DNA of 64,000 bases from Actinopolymorpha pittospori (GTDB lineage Bacteria; Actinomycetota; Actinomycetes; Propionibacteriales; Actinopolymorphaceae). The position numbers and the translations under genes were made by a program. The stretch is taken from positions 558,001 to 622,000 of the forward strand of contig NZ_JADBEM010000001.1 of NCBI RefSeq assembly GCF_014873875.1. Reading direction: 5' to 3'. Shown here one piece after another: positions 36,436 through 45,117 of the stretch. How positions within the stretch are numbered: the first letter of the stretch is position 1; each line of letters starts with the position of its first letter. A model generated the notes under the pieces. That model did not search any database. It saw only the letters and a list, made by a program, of their open reading frames with translations, and had not been told where the DNA came from.

Positions 36436-36558
36436 TCAGCGCCTCGTCGCGGCCAGGACGACCAGTTCCGCTTCCTCGGTCAGACTCGGGTCCGCCGCCG
36501 CCAGGTCGAGCACGACGTTCAGGAGATCCTCGTCGTTCAGTTCCCTCTCAACACCCAT
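36436..36558 (-). CDS. Small acidic ORF upstream of the SMC-like ATPase remnant
   Basis: The 40-residue product MGVERELNDEDLLNVVLDLA... is acidic and helical and ends with TEEAELVVLAATRR. Its TGA is 2 bases from the TTG that opens the ATPase frame, as expected of a coupled small first gene. No family is recognised. If real, it is a component of the ancestral ATPase/HEPN/helicase operon whose counterpart was lost at the 19.3 kb locus. It may be a dead relic like its neighbour. Confidence 0.4.
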   Translation of the reverse strand: MGVERELNDEDLLNVVLDLAAADPSLTEEAELVVLAATRR

Positions 36559-36669
36559 TGATCCCAACCCCCCACAGGTTCAGAAGTGATGAATCAGCCG
36601 TACGGCGCCGTGCCTGGCGCTCGACGGTCGTCGTGTGGGGGGCCACCTCCCGATCGGTCCCCACGACCT

Positions 36670-37854
36670 TCAGATGTAGTTGCGCACCCACGCGTACGGC
36701 GGCTCGGGTTCTGCCAGAGGCGCGGGGGGCGTGTAGTCCCGGTTCGGTTTGATGATGCCGAGGTTGCGGTCCTTCCAGGCCATCCAGAAGTACCAAGCCA
36801 CCCCGAGCGGGGTCATCAGCATCGAGCTGAACAGCATGTACAGCGGCATCAGAAGTAGCAGTGCGCTGCGGTGCTGCCAGTGCAGGAACATCACCAGCCC
36901 CACGTACAGCGCGAGGGCCACGACGAGCCCGACTTTGTCGAAACCCTCGAACTCCAGCCACCGCAATGGGAACATCGCGATCGTCACCAGGCCGCCGTAG
37001 ATCCACAGCAGCGGATGCCGGACGACGTATCGGAAGTTCACGATGAACAGCCGGAACTCACCGCCCGCCCAGGCCAGCCGTTGCCGATACCAAGCTCGAA
37101 AGGACGAAGGCACCACTGTTGGTACCTCGAAGGGGATGTGGCCGATGCGGTAGCCCCGGAGCCGGGCGATCAGGCCCGCCTCGACGTCGTTGCCCTGGAA
37201 GAACAGCGAGTGTCGGTTCATCACGTCCGTCAGCACCTTCGTCCGTGCGACGTGGCAGGCTCCGGAGACCATCCATGGGGCGAGGAACCGGAGTTGCATC
37301 GCCATCCGGTACTCGAATCCCTGCAGCCTCGCCAGGATCGAGTCCGTGTTCTGCGGTACCAGCCGAACCGACGCCAGGTCGTAGCCGCGCCGGTGCAGTT
37401 CGCCCACGAGTCGCTCCAGCGGCAGCGTCGTGGTGGTGTCCGCATCGACCGGTACCACGTACGTCGCCCGCACCAGCGGAAGCGCGTCCCGGATCAGCCG
37501 GTCCCGGACGGTGCCCGAGGTTGCCCGCTTGTTCGCGTTACCCCCGCGGCCGAACCGTGCCACGAACAACCGGAACCCGTGCCGAGCCGTGATCGCGTAC
37601 AGCTCGTCGTAGAACTGCGTCGTCTCGCCGGCCGTGGTGCACAGCAACACCTTCGACCCGTATCTCGACAGGTACTCGATGTTTTCGAGGTACTTCACGC
37701 TTCCGTAGATCGGGACCAGGATCTCGAAGTCCGCGTTCTCCAGGACGCCGAACTGGTAGGACTTGTCCCGCGCCCGAACGCCCGCTACCGCGTCGACGGC
37801 GACCGCCACCAGCGGCACCATCACCGCCGCCATGAGGAAGATCAGCCAGCCCAT
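36670..37854 (-). CDS. Membrane-bound family 2 glycosyltransferase
   Basis: The 394-residue product has an N-terminal transmembrane helix (about 2-22), a GT-A catalytic domain and three to four C-terminal transmembrane helices (about 275-375). Catalytic signatures of the processive GT2 class are present: VDADTT (DxD, residues 137-139), FFQGNDVEAG (ED-like acid, about 220) and RQRLAWAGGEF (QxxRW-like, about 258). It should transfer a sugar from a nucleotide donor at the cytoplasmic face and may export the growing chain. The start overlaps the end of the epimerase gene by 13 bases, so the two form one operon for a surface polysaccharide. It is not related to the defence genes on either side. 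Confidence 0.8.
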   Translation of the reverse strand: MGWLIFLMAAVMVPLVAVAVDAVAGVRARDKSYQFGVLENADFEILVPIYGSVKYLENIEYLSRYGSKVLLCTTAGETTQFYDELYAITARHGFRLFVARFGRGGNANKRATSGTVRDRLIRDALPLVRATYVVPVDADTTTTLPLERLVGELHRRGYDLASVRLVPQNTDSILARLQGFEYRMAMQLRFLAPWMVSGACHVARTKVLTDVMNRHSLFFQGNDVEAGLIARLRGYRIGHIPFEVPTVVPSSFRAWYRQRLAWAGGEFRLFIVNFRYVVRHPLLWIYGGLVTIAMFPLRWLEFEGFDKVGLVVALALYVGLVMFLHWQHRSALLLLMPLYMLFSSMLMTPLGVAWYFWMAWKDRNLGIIKPNRDYTPPAPLAEPEPPYAWVRNYI

Positions 37855-38933
37855 CGTGTCGCCCCCATGAACGCTTCCTCAGCGCCGTCCGCGATCAGCG
37901 CCTCCAGACGCAGCCGCAGTTCCTTCGGAGACACACCGGCCTGCACGTCCGCGTAGATGTCGCGGATCGCGTGAGGTGGCAGGGCACCTGCCGCGTCGGC
38001 ATCGACTCGGCTGATCCGCGGGTGCACCGTCTCCATGCGAATCTCGGACGGGTCGAACAGCTCCTCGTGGAGTTTCTCGCCTGCCCGCAGGCCGGTGAAC
38101 TCGATCTCCGGATAGGTCGCGCCGGCCAGCGTCACGTACCTGTCGATCAGGTCGAGGATTCGGATGCTGGGCCCCATGTCCAGCACGTAGGTCTCACCGG
38201 CACGCGCCAGCACCGAAGCCTCGATGACGAGTCCGGCGGCCTCCGGGATCGTCATGAAGTACCTGGAGACGTCCGGGTGGGTCACCTTCACCGTTCGTCC
38301 GGAGGCGATCTGCCAGGCCAGCGTGGGGAAGAAGGAGCCCCGGCTGCCCAGGACGTTCCCGAACCGTACCGACGCGATGCCCGTGTCGTGGCCCGCCGCG
38401 GATGCCGCCACGAGCTCCGCCAGACGCTTGGTCATGCCGAGCACCGAGGTGGGCCGGGCCGCCTTGTCGGTGGAGATGTTGATGAACCGCCGAACGCCAT
38501 GCGTGAGACAGGCACGCACGATGGTCTCCGTACCGAAAACGTTGGTCTGCACGCCCGCCGCCGGAGACCTCTCCAACAGCGGCAGATGCTTGTACGCGGC
38601 GGCGTGGTAAACAATGTCCGGCTTGACCTCGGCGAAGACCCGGTCGATGCCCTGCCAGTCACGGACGTCGGACAGGACGAACCTCGCGTCATCCAACAGC
38701 CCGGTGCCACTCACATCGAGCTGAAGGTTGTAGAGCGCGAACTCGTCGTGGTCGAGGAAGTAGACCTCGCCGGCGTCGAGCCGGAGGAGCTGCCGGACGA
38801 GTTCGCTTCCGATGGAGCCACCGGCGCCGGTCACCAGAACAACCTGGTCCTTGATGAGCTGCCGCGCTTCGAGACCGTAGATCGGTTCGATCTCCCGGTT
38901 CAGCAAGGCGGCAGCCTGTGCGGATGTGATCAC
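37842..38933 (-). CDS. Nucleotide-sugar epimerase/dehydratase (extended SDR, CapE/FlaA1 class)
   Basis: The Rossmann motif LVTGAGGSIGSELVRQ (TGxxGxxG at residues 35-42 from the start used here) is followed by DARFVLSDVRD, VYHAAAYKHLPLLERSP and INISTDKAARPTSVLGMTKR. These are hallmarks of UDP-GlcNAc 4,6-dehydratase/5-epimerase enzymes (CapE, PseB, FlaA1 class) that use NAD(P). The catalytic Tyr of the YxxxK motif is replaced by Met, as in that class (MxxTKR). Length is close to the short soluble forms. I chose the GTG at 38933, preceded by AGAGGA. A GTG at 39011 is also in frame but adds an unconserved tail. The 3' end overlaps the glycosyltransferase start. Confidence 0.75.
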   Translation of the reverse strand: MITSAQAAALLNREIEPIYGLEARQLIKDQVVLVTGAGGSIGSELVRQLLRLDAGEVYFLDHDEFALYNLQLDVSGTGLLDDARFVLSDVRDWQGIDRVFAEVKPDIVYHAAAYKHLPLLERSPAAGVQTNVFGTETIVRACLTHGVRRFINISTDKAARPTSVLGMTKRLAELVAASAAGHDTGIASVRFGNVLGSRGSFFPTLAWQIASGRTVKVTHPDVSRYFMTIPEAAGLVIEASVLARAGETYVLDMGPSIRILDLIDRYVTLAGATYPEIEFTGLRAGEKLHEELFDPSEIRMETVHPRISRVDADAAGALPPHAIRDIYADVQAGVSPKELRLRLEALIADGAEEAFMGATRWAG

Positions 38934-39179
38934 TTTCTGAACGTCCTCTCGAGAACGCTTCGGTTCCGCGCCCGGATCCCCTTTGGGTCCTGCGCTCGAG
39001 ACACAACTCACCCGCGCCAGGCCGCGCCGAGTGGCGGGCCGCGTGGGCGAAAAGATTCAGAGGTGCGCCGGCTCACCAGGTAGGAAGGGCAGGTCGAGGC
39101 ACCGATTCATCGGGACAGGCGCGTCCGCCACGCGTTGCGTTCACGGCATGGCGACGACGACCTGCCGTCTCTGGGTGAG

Positions 39180-39211
39180 CGTGGGGGCCGCCCCCTCCGT
39201 CGGCCCCCACG
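39180..39211 (-). terminator. GC-rich hairpin downstream of the anchored secreted protein gene
   Basis: An 11-bp perfect stem (CGTGGGGGCCG at 39180-39190 paired with 39201-39211) closes a 10-base loop. It lies 29 bases past the stop of the gene at 39240-39800. No T-tract follows, which is usual for actinomycete hairpin terminators. The direction could also serve as a pause before the epimerase operon. Confidence 0.5.
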
Positions 39212-39239
39212 TCCCCCCCACCCCGCGTCCGCACCCCCT

Positions 39240-39800
39240 CTAGCGGACGCGAGTCCACTCCCCGCACCGGGCGCTGCTGAACGCCTCATCGGACGACCTG
39301 ATCGTCACCAGTGCGGGGCCTGAGGCGTTGTCGTTGGCGAGGATGTCGTCGAAGTCCCCCGACGTCCCCGACAACCGCTCCCAGTAGCAGTCACCCGACT
39401 CGTTGGCGGCCCGATAGGTGCCGGCCTTGATGTCGGAGCCGACAAGGAACACGCCGTCTCCCGGAATCGACCCGGACGGACCTGCCGGCTTCGCGGTGAC
39501 CGTCACCGTCGGGCCCGGCACCTTCACCTCGACCGTCTCGGCCGGCAGCGGTTCCGCGGCGGCTGTCACGGTGACTGTCGGCGCGGGCTCCGCCGCCGTT
39601 GTCGCGGTCGCGGCGTCCTCCCCCGACGCCGCGCCCATACCGATTCCGAGGAACAGTGCGAGCGGAACGGCGGCGACGTAGGGCCAACGCCGTTTCTGCT
39701 TCGACTCCGGCTTCGCCGCGGTGGGATCACCGGGGTGCTGCGGTCCTCGCCACGTCGGACCGGGCTGTGCCTGCCGACCCTGCTCATTCATGTTGCTCAT
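39240..39800 (-). CDS. Membrane-anchored secreted protein with C-terminal Cys-containing domain
   Basis: The 186-residue product has a Gln/Pro-rich cytoplasmic start, one transmembrane helix after basic residues (KQKRRWPYVAAVPLALFLG), a long Thr/Val/Pro/Ala-rich extracellular stalk (VTVTAAAEPLPAE, VTVTAKPAG) and a C-terminal domain. The domain reads GDGVFLVGSDIKAGTYRA, ESGDCYWERLSG and SARCGEW, with two Cys that could form a disulfide. This fold ends many actinobacterial exported proteins of unknown role. I chose the ATG at 39800 (MSNMNEQ), preceded by TTGGGGGGC, over the longer in-frame frame from 39893. It is transcribed divergently from the methylase gene at 39942. Confidence 0.7.
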   Translation of the reverse strand: MSNMNEQGRQAQPGPTWRGPQHPGDPTAAKPESKQKRRWPYVAAVPLALFLGIGMGAASGEDAATATTAAEPAPTVTVTAAAEPLPAETVEVKVPGPTVTVTAKPAGPSGSIPGDGVFLVGSDIKAGTYRAANESGDCYWERLSGTSGDFDDILANDNASGPALVTIRSSDEAFSSARCGEWTRVR

Positions 39801-39866
39801 AAGACGTGCCCCCCAAGGCATTCGTGTGTTGTGTCTCCCACGCTCAGCGTGTACGACGTAAGTAGA

Positions 39867-39888
39867 CATTGCAATGGACAGACATGTC
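39867..39888. promoter_or_regulatory. Paired palindromes between divergent genes (candidate operator)
   Basis: CATTGCAATG (39867-39876) and GACATGTC (39881-39888) are perfect palindromes in the 141-bp divergent intergenic region. A minus-strand TTGACA (39885-39890) and a plus-strand TTGCAA (39869-39874) lie inside them, so a regulator bound here would cover possible -35 boxes of both genes. The HTH domain of the 39942 protein is one candidate binder. Confidence 0.35.
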
Positions 39889-39941
39889 AACACACAATCC
39901 TGATCCTGCTAGCCTGTCCACAACATCGAGGAGAGGCGCCT

Positions 39942-41849
39942 ATGTCCGAAGACGTGTTGGTGACAGCGGCCGAGGTGGCACGACTGGCTGGCGTGGGCCG
40001 CGCAGCCGTCAGCAACTGGCGACGCCGGTACCCCGACTTCCCCCAACCCGTCGAGGGCTCGGCGGCCAGCCCGAAGTTCGTCCTCGCCGAGGTCGACAGG
40101 TGGCTTCGAGAGACAGGCAAACTGCGGGAGCTCAGCCCACGCGAGGCACTCTGGCGCGCTCTCGACGCCGGGCGAGGAGAGGGCGAGCTCCTCGAGCTAC
40201 TGGCCGATGTGGCCCTTCACCTCGCCGACACGCGAGCCAAGGTGCGGCTGCCCGCGAACGTGAAGGCCGCCCTCGACGAGCTCTCCGACGAGTCACCGTC
40301 CGACCTCGTGGAGGACCTCTGTGAGGAGATCTTCGGACTACAGCAGCGGCAACATTTGGCGACTCCGGCCCCACTCGCCGACCTCATGGCGAGCCTTGCG
40401 GAGCGCGCGACGACGGTCTTCGACCCGGCGTGCGGACCGGGCGGACTCCTGCGCGCGTCCGCCGAACACGGCGCGACCTCGCTGCTCGGGCAGGACCTGC
40501 ACCCGTCGCTGGCCAAGTTGGCACAGGCGCGGACCAGTCTGTACGCCGAGGCGCAGGTGGCTGCCGGCGACTCGCTGCGCGCGGACGCGTTCCCAGACCT
40601 CCGCGCCGACGCCGTCCTGTGCGCCCCGCCGTTCGCCGTCCGCGACTGGGGGCACGAGGAACTCGGCTTCGACCGGCGCTGGGAGTACGGGCTGCCGCCG
40701 AAGGTCGAGTCAGAACTGGCGTGGCTCCAACACTGCCTCGCCCACGTACGCCCCGGCGGCCCGGTCATCCTGCTACTGACAGCGGGCGTGGCATCTCGTC
40801 GGCCCGGACGCGGGATTCGCCAGGCGCTGCTCCGACGAGGCGCGCTGCGGGCGGTGATCGCGTTGCCGGCCGGGGTGCTGATGTCGACCGGCGTCGCCGT
40901 TCACCTGTGGGTCCTCCGCGCGCCCGACTCCGCCGGCGCCGAGCCGCTACTCCTGGTCGATGCCAGCCGTCACCAGCCCGAACGCCGCGGCCAGGTCGAC
41001 TGGGAATCCGTCAGTGCCTCCGTGCTGGAGCCGTGGCGAGAGTTCGTGGAGAACGGCTCGGTCGCCGAGATCCCGGGGCGGCAGCGGGTGGTGGAGCCCA
41101 TCGAGCTGCTGGACGAGGATGTCGACCTCACACCCGCGCGCCACCTGCCGGTACCGACTCCGCAGCTTGACGTGGACACGCTGACCCGAGCACGCGAGGA
41201 GATGGTGTCCCTCCTCGGCTCGCTCGCCGGTCTCCTGCCCGACGTTCAGACCGCTGACCAGGGCGTACGCAGCACCACGACGGTCAACGACCTCGCCCGC
41301 GCGGGCGCGCTGTCCCTCTTCCAAACGCCCGGCAGGGTGGAGATGGACGAGAACGTCGACGGCCCGCTCGTCCTGACCGGCCGGGACGTGATCACCGGGG
41401 CGCCCGCCTCCCAGCGGCTCGCCGAGGATCCCCGGCACGAGCTCGTCGAGCTGCGACCGGGTGACATCGTCGTTCCGCTGCTGGCCGCCGGCGACGGACG
41501 GTTCCGACCGCAGGTCATCTCCGAGGAAGGCCTACTGCTCGGCCCGAACCTGCAGCTCATCAGGGTCGACGGCGAGCGCTTGGACGTGGAGTTCCTCGCT
41601 GGTCAACTTGGCGCGGCGCCGACCAGCCGGGCTACGTCGAGCACCGTGTCCGGGGTTCACCGGCTGGATGTCCGTCGCGTCGAGGTCCCCGTGGTCGACC
41701 TGGAGACCCAGCGCCAGCTGGGCGAGCTCTTCCGCCGGATCCGCGCCTTCCGGGACGGCCTCCAAGGCGCCGCCTCACACGGCACCGAACTCGCGGACCA
41801 GCTCGTCGACGGACTCGCCACCGGCACGCTCACCACACCAAAGCCGTAA
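39942..41849 (+). CDS. HTH / N6-adenine methylase-like / TRD protein with altered motif IV
   Basis: The 635-residue product starts with a MerR/excisionase-like HTH (LVTAAEVARLAGVGRAAVSNW, residues 6-26). A type I HsdM-like methylase domain follows: DPACGPGGLL (motif I, about 160) binds S-adenosylmethionine. Motif IV, normally NPPF, reads CAPPFA (about 226), so the catalytic Asn is Ala. The C-terminal third resembles one half of an HsdS specificity subunit (LVLTGRDVITG, ELRPGDIVVPLL, VEVPVVDLETQRQLGELF). The order HTH, M, TRD in one chain implies a DNA-binding protein that recognises a site, with methylation doubtful. The ATG follows GAGGAGAGGCGCC. It is 50 bp upstream of hsdM. Confidence 0.75.
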   Translation: MSEDVLVTAAEVARLAGVGRAAVSNWRRRYPDFPQPVEGSAASPKFVLAEVDRWLRETGKLRELSPREALWRALDAGRGEGELLELLADVALHLADTRAKVRLPANVKAALDELSDESPSDLVEDLCEEIFGLQQRQHLATPAPLADLMASLAERATTVFDPACGPGGLLRASAEHGATSLLGQDLHPSLAKLAQARTSLYAEAQVAAGDSLRADAFPDLRADAVLCAPPFAVRDWGHEELGFDRRWEYGLPPKVESELAWLQHCLAHVRPGGPVILLLTAGVASRRPGRGIRQALLRRGALRAVIALPAGVLMSTGVAVHLWVLRAPDSAGAEPLLLVDASRHQPERRGQVDWESVSASVLEPWREFVENGSVAEIPGRQRVVEPIELLDEDVDLTPARHLPVPTPQLDVDTLTRAREEMVSLLGSLAGLLPDVQTADQGVRSTTTVNDLARAGALSLFQTPGRVEMDENVDGPLVLTGRDVITGAPASQRLAEDPRHELVELRPGDIVVPLLAAGDGRFRPQVISEEGLLLGPNLQLIRVDGERLDVEFLAGQLGAAPTSRATSSTVSGVHRLDVRRVEVPVVDLETQRQLGELFRRIRAFRDGLQGAASHGTELADQLVDGLATGTLTTPKP

Positions 41850-41899
41850 CGCCGCGCCGTCCGCGGTGCCATGATCGGTACGACCCACGAAGGAGAAGA

Positions 41900-43876
41900 G
41901 TGAGTACCACCCACACGAATCTGGCCGCGTTCATCTGGTCCGTCGCGGACCTGCTCCGCGGTGACTACAAGCAGTCAGAGTACGGCAAGGTCATCCTGCC
42001 ATTCACCGTCCTGCGACGCCTCGACTGCGTGCTGGAGCCGACCAAGGACGCAGTACTCGCCCGCAAGGCCGAGCTCGCCGACAAAGGCATCCAGAACATG
42101 GACCGGCGGCTCAAGACAGCCGCCAAGGTCGACTTCTACAACACGTCGAAGCTCACCTTCAGGTCGGCCGTGCGCGACCAGGACAACGTCGCCCGGAACC
42201 TCCGCTCCTACATCGGCGACTTCTCCTCGAACGTCGAGGACGTCTTCCAGGCGTTCGATTTCTACGCTCAGCTGGCCAGGCTCGACGGCTCCGGCCTCAC
42301 CTACCAGGTGGCGGCGAAGTTCGCCGAGGTCGACCTGAGCCCGGCCAAGGTCAGCAACCACGACATGGGCTACGCGTTCGAGGAGCTAATCCGGAGGTTC
42401 TCCGAAATCTCGAACGAGACCGCGGGTGAGCACTTCACTCCGCGTGAGGTCATCAAGCTGATGGTCAACTTGCTTCTCGCGCCTGACGAGGCGGAGCTCA
42501 CCACTCCGGGCGTGGTGCGGAGTGTCCTCGACCCGGCCTGTGGCACCGGCGGGATGCTCACCGCCGCCGAGGAGTTCATCCTCGAGCACAACCCACACGC
42601 CCGGGTATTCCCCTACGGCCAGGAGCTCAACGGCGAGTCGTACGCCATCTGCAAGTCAGACATGATGATCAAGGGCGAGAACTCCGCGAACATCAAGCTC
42701 GGCAACTCCTTCAGCCACGACCAGCACTACGGCGAGAGGTTCGACTACCTGCTCGCGAACCCACCGTTCGGTGTGGAGTGGAAGAAGGTCAAGGACGACA
42801 TCGAGAACGAAGCGACAATCGGCTTCGCCGGTCGCTTCGGTGCGGGGCTGCCACGGATCAACGACGGCTCCCTGCTCTTCCTTCAGCACATGATCCATCA
42901 CATGAAGACTCCGGAGAACGGTGGCTCGCGGCTGGCCATCGTCTTCAACGGGTCACCGCTGTTCACCGGTGCCGCCGAGTCCGGTGAGTCGAAGATCCGG
43001 CAGTGGATCCTGGAGAACGATTGGCTAGAGGCGATCGTCGCCCTGCCTGACCAGCTCTTCTACAACACGGGCATCTCCACGTACTTCTGGATCCTGTCCA
43101 ACCGCAAGGACGCCGCCCACAAGGGCAAGGTCATCCTGCTCGACGCGCGCGAGCACTGGGCGAAAATGCGGAAGTCGCTCGGCGACAAGCGCAAGTACGT
43201 CCCCGACGAGGAGATCGCCGCGCTCACCCAGCTGTACAGTGAGGCACTCACCGCCGCCGAGGACGAGCCGCACCCGCTGCACGAGAAGGTGAAGATCTTC
43301 TCTCCACGCGACTTTGGCTATCGCCGGATCACAGTCGAGCGACCCCTTAAGCTGCGATTCGAGGTGACGGAGGAGGCATTGGCGGAGCTTGAGGTCGCGA
43401 AACCGCTGGCCAAGTACTCCGAGCGGGACAAGCTCCTCGACCTGCTGCGCGGCCTCGTTGAGAGGCCCGCTTCCTTCCGGAAGGTGGAGTTCGCCAGGAC
43501 GCTGAAGGAGATGCTAATACCGCTTGGCAAGCTTTCCCCCGCCGTGGACAAGGCGGTGTGGTCTGCCGTGTCGGTGTCCGACCCGGAAGGCGAACTCCAG
43601 ACCGACCGTTCCGGCGACCCACTGCCCGACCCAGACCTGCGTGACAACGAGAACGTGCCGCTCGGTGAGGACATCGACGACTACATGCAGCGTGAGGTGC
43701 TCCTGCACGTTCCCGACGCCTGGGTAGACCACTCCAAGACGAAGGTCGGCTACGAGATTCCCTTCACCCGCCACTTCTATAAGTACATCCCCCCGCGGCC
43801 CCTGCAAGAGATCGACGCCGAACTCAAGGATCTCGAAGCCCAGATCCAAGGACTCCTGAGCGAGGTGACACGGTGA
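41900..43876 (+). CDS. hsdM: Type I restriction-modification methylase subunit
   Basis: The 658-residue product has the helical N-terminal HsdM domain (FIWSVADLLRGDYKQSEYGKVILPF), the conserved FTPREVIKLMVNLL block, DPACGTGGMLTAAEEF (motif I, about 210) and LLANPPFGVEWK (motif IV NPPF, about 287). Unlike the upstream methylase-like protein, its active site is complete. It makes N6-methyladenine at the site chosen by HsdS. A C-terminal coiled-coil tail (ELKDLEAQIQGLLSEV) suits HsdS binding. The GTG start is preceded by AAGGAGAAGA. The TGA overlaps the GTG of hsdS by 4 bases. Confidence 0.92.
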   Translation: MSTTHTNLAAFIWSVADLLRGDYKQSEYGKVILPFTVLRRLDCVLEPTKDAVLARKAELADKGIQNMDRRLKTAAKVDFYNTSKLTFRSAVRDQDNVARNLRSYIGDFSSNVEDVFQAFDFYAQLARLDGSGLTYQVAAKFAEVDLSPAKVSNHDMGYAFEELIRRFSEISNETAGEHFTPREVIKLMVNLLLAPDEAELTTPGVVRSVLDPACGTGGMLTAAEEFILEHNPHARVFPYGQELNGESYAICKSDMMIKGENSANIKLGNSFSHDQHYGERFDYLLANPPFGVEWKKVKDDIENEATIGFAGRFGAGLPRINDGSLLFLQHMIHHMKTPENGGSRLAIVFNGSPLFTGAAESGESKIRQWILENDWLEAIVALPDQLFYNTGISTYFWILSNRKDAAHKGKVILLDAREHWAKMRKSLGDKRKYVPDEEIAALTQLYSEALTAAEDEPHPLHEKVKIFSPRDFGYRRITVERPLKLRFEVTEEALAELEVAKPLAKYSERDKLLDLLRGLVERPASFRKVEFARTLKEMLIPLGKLSPAVDKAVWSAVSVSDPEGELQTDRSGDPLPDPDLRDNENVPLGEDIDDYMQREVLLHVPDAWVDHSKTKVGYEIPFTRHFYKYIPPRPLQEIDAELKDLEAQIQGLLSEVTR

Positions 43877-45117
43877 ACCTCGAGGGATCTGTCCGAGCGT
43901 TGGGAAATCCAGCACGTTGGCAACTCACCGCACTCGGGTCGTTTCTATCGCAGAGTAAGCGCACGAGTAATGGCGCTCTCCCCATACTCGGAGTGGATCT
44001 TCGTCAGGGAGTCCGTAAGCGGTCAGACGGTGACGGTCGCCCCGCGCCTAGCGAGGACCTCAGCAATTACAAGTTGGTTCGGATGGGCGACGTAGTGATG
44101 AACCGACTTGGGAAGCCTCATGGATCGGTAGGGGTATCAGACTTCGAAGGCATCACTAGCCCAGCCTACTGGGTCTTGCACGTGAATAACGAAGTGGCAC
44201 ATCCCCGCTTTGTGCACTTCCTATTGAGGTCAGCCCACATGATTGCTGAATACAACCGACTCGGCAAGCACATGCCACCGAATCAGTTCGATCTCTCCTG
44301 GGAGAATTTCCGCAGCATTGTGGTTCCTATGCCATCGATTGTTGATCAGTGGCGCATCGCCAACTTCCTCGACGCCGAAACCTCCCGCCTTGACCAGCTA
44401 TCCCGGCTGAGGCTTACACAGTTGCCGCTACTTACAGAGCGCGGCCAACGGGAGAAGTTGTCACAAATTGAAGGCTACGAACCCACGTGGCTAGAATTAC
44501 GCAGGGCTGGCGCCCGGGTAACCACCGGACCGTTCGGGACCGCGTTATCAGCCGCAGAGTACGTTCACGGCGCCGTCCCGGTCATTAACCCCACGCACAT
44601 CAAAGATTCTCGTATCAATCCATCCTTGAGCGAGACGGTTCCACCGGAAGTCGCAATCAGACTGCGCCGCCATATGCTACGCGCGGGCGACATGGTCGTC
44701 GGGCGAAAGGGAGATATAGGGAGATCGGCCTTGGTCAACTCCGATCAAGACGGGTGGATCTGCGGCAGCGATTCAATCGCAATTCATTTCGACCAGTCTC
44801 GGCTATCCCCTGCATACATAGCACATGTACTCTCGATTGATTCAGTACGGGAGCAACTCCTCGCACGGTCGGTCACTGCGACAATGCCTAGCCTCAGCGA
44901 GGGAAATCTTCTATCGCTACGCATTCCATACCTCGATATGCAGCTCCAGAGGAAGCTGGTGGGTAAGTTTGACACTGACGGAGAACATGTGACGTCCTTA
45001 TCAGTTTCGATGAGCCGGCAGGCTGACGTTCTTACTGAACGGCGGCAGGCACTGATTACGGCGGCGGTGACGGGGCAGCTTGACGTGACGACGGCGCGCT
45101 CAGGAGTCCGGGTGTGA
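43873..45117 (+). CDS. hsdS: Type I restriction-modification specificity subunit
   Basis: The 414-residue product has two target-recognition domains, each followed by a helical spacer. The first ends PMPSIVDQWRIANFLDAETSRLDQL; the second begins near GYEPTWLELRRAGARVTTGPFG and ends RKLVGKFDTDGEHVTSLS. This is the standard HsdS layout, and each domain reads half of a bipartite DNA site. Base composition is clearly lower in GC than in the flanking hsdM and helicase genes, as usual for HsdS genes that exchange recognition domains by recombination. It is coupled by 4-bp overlaps on both sides (hsdM stop, helicase start at 45114). Confidence 0.88.
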   Translation: MNLEGSVRALGNPARWQLTALGSFLSQSKRTSNGALPILGVDLRQGVRKRSDGDGRPAPSEDLSNYKLVRMGDVVMNRLGKPHGSVGVSDFEGITSPAYWVLHVNNEVAHPRFVHFLLRSAHMIAEYNRLGKHMPPNQFDLSWENFRSIVVPMPSIVDQWRIANFLDAETSRLDQLSRLRLTQLPLLTERGQREKLSQIEGYEPTWLELRRAGARVTTGPFGTALSAAEYVHGAVPVINPTHIKDSRINPSLSETVPPEVAIRLRRHMLRAGDMVVGRKGDIGRSALVNSDQDGWICGSDSIAIHFDQSRLSPAYIAHVLSIDSVREQLLARSVTATMPSLSEGNLLSLRIPYLDMQLQRKLVGKFDTDGEHVTSLSVSMSRQADVLTERRQALITAAVTGQLDVTTARSGVRV

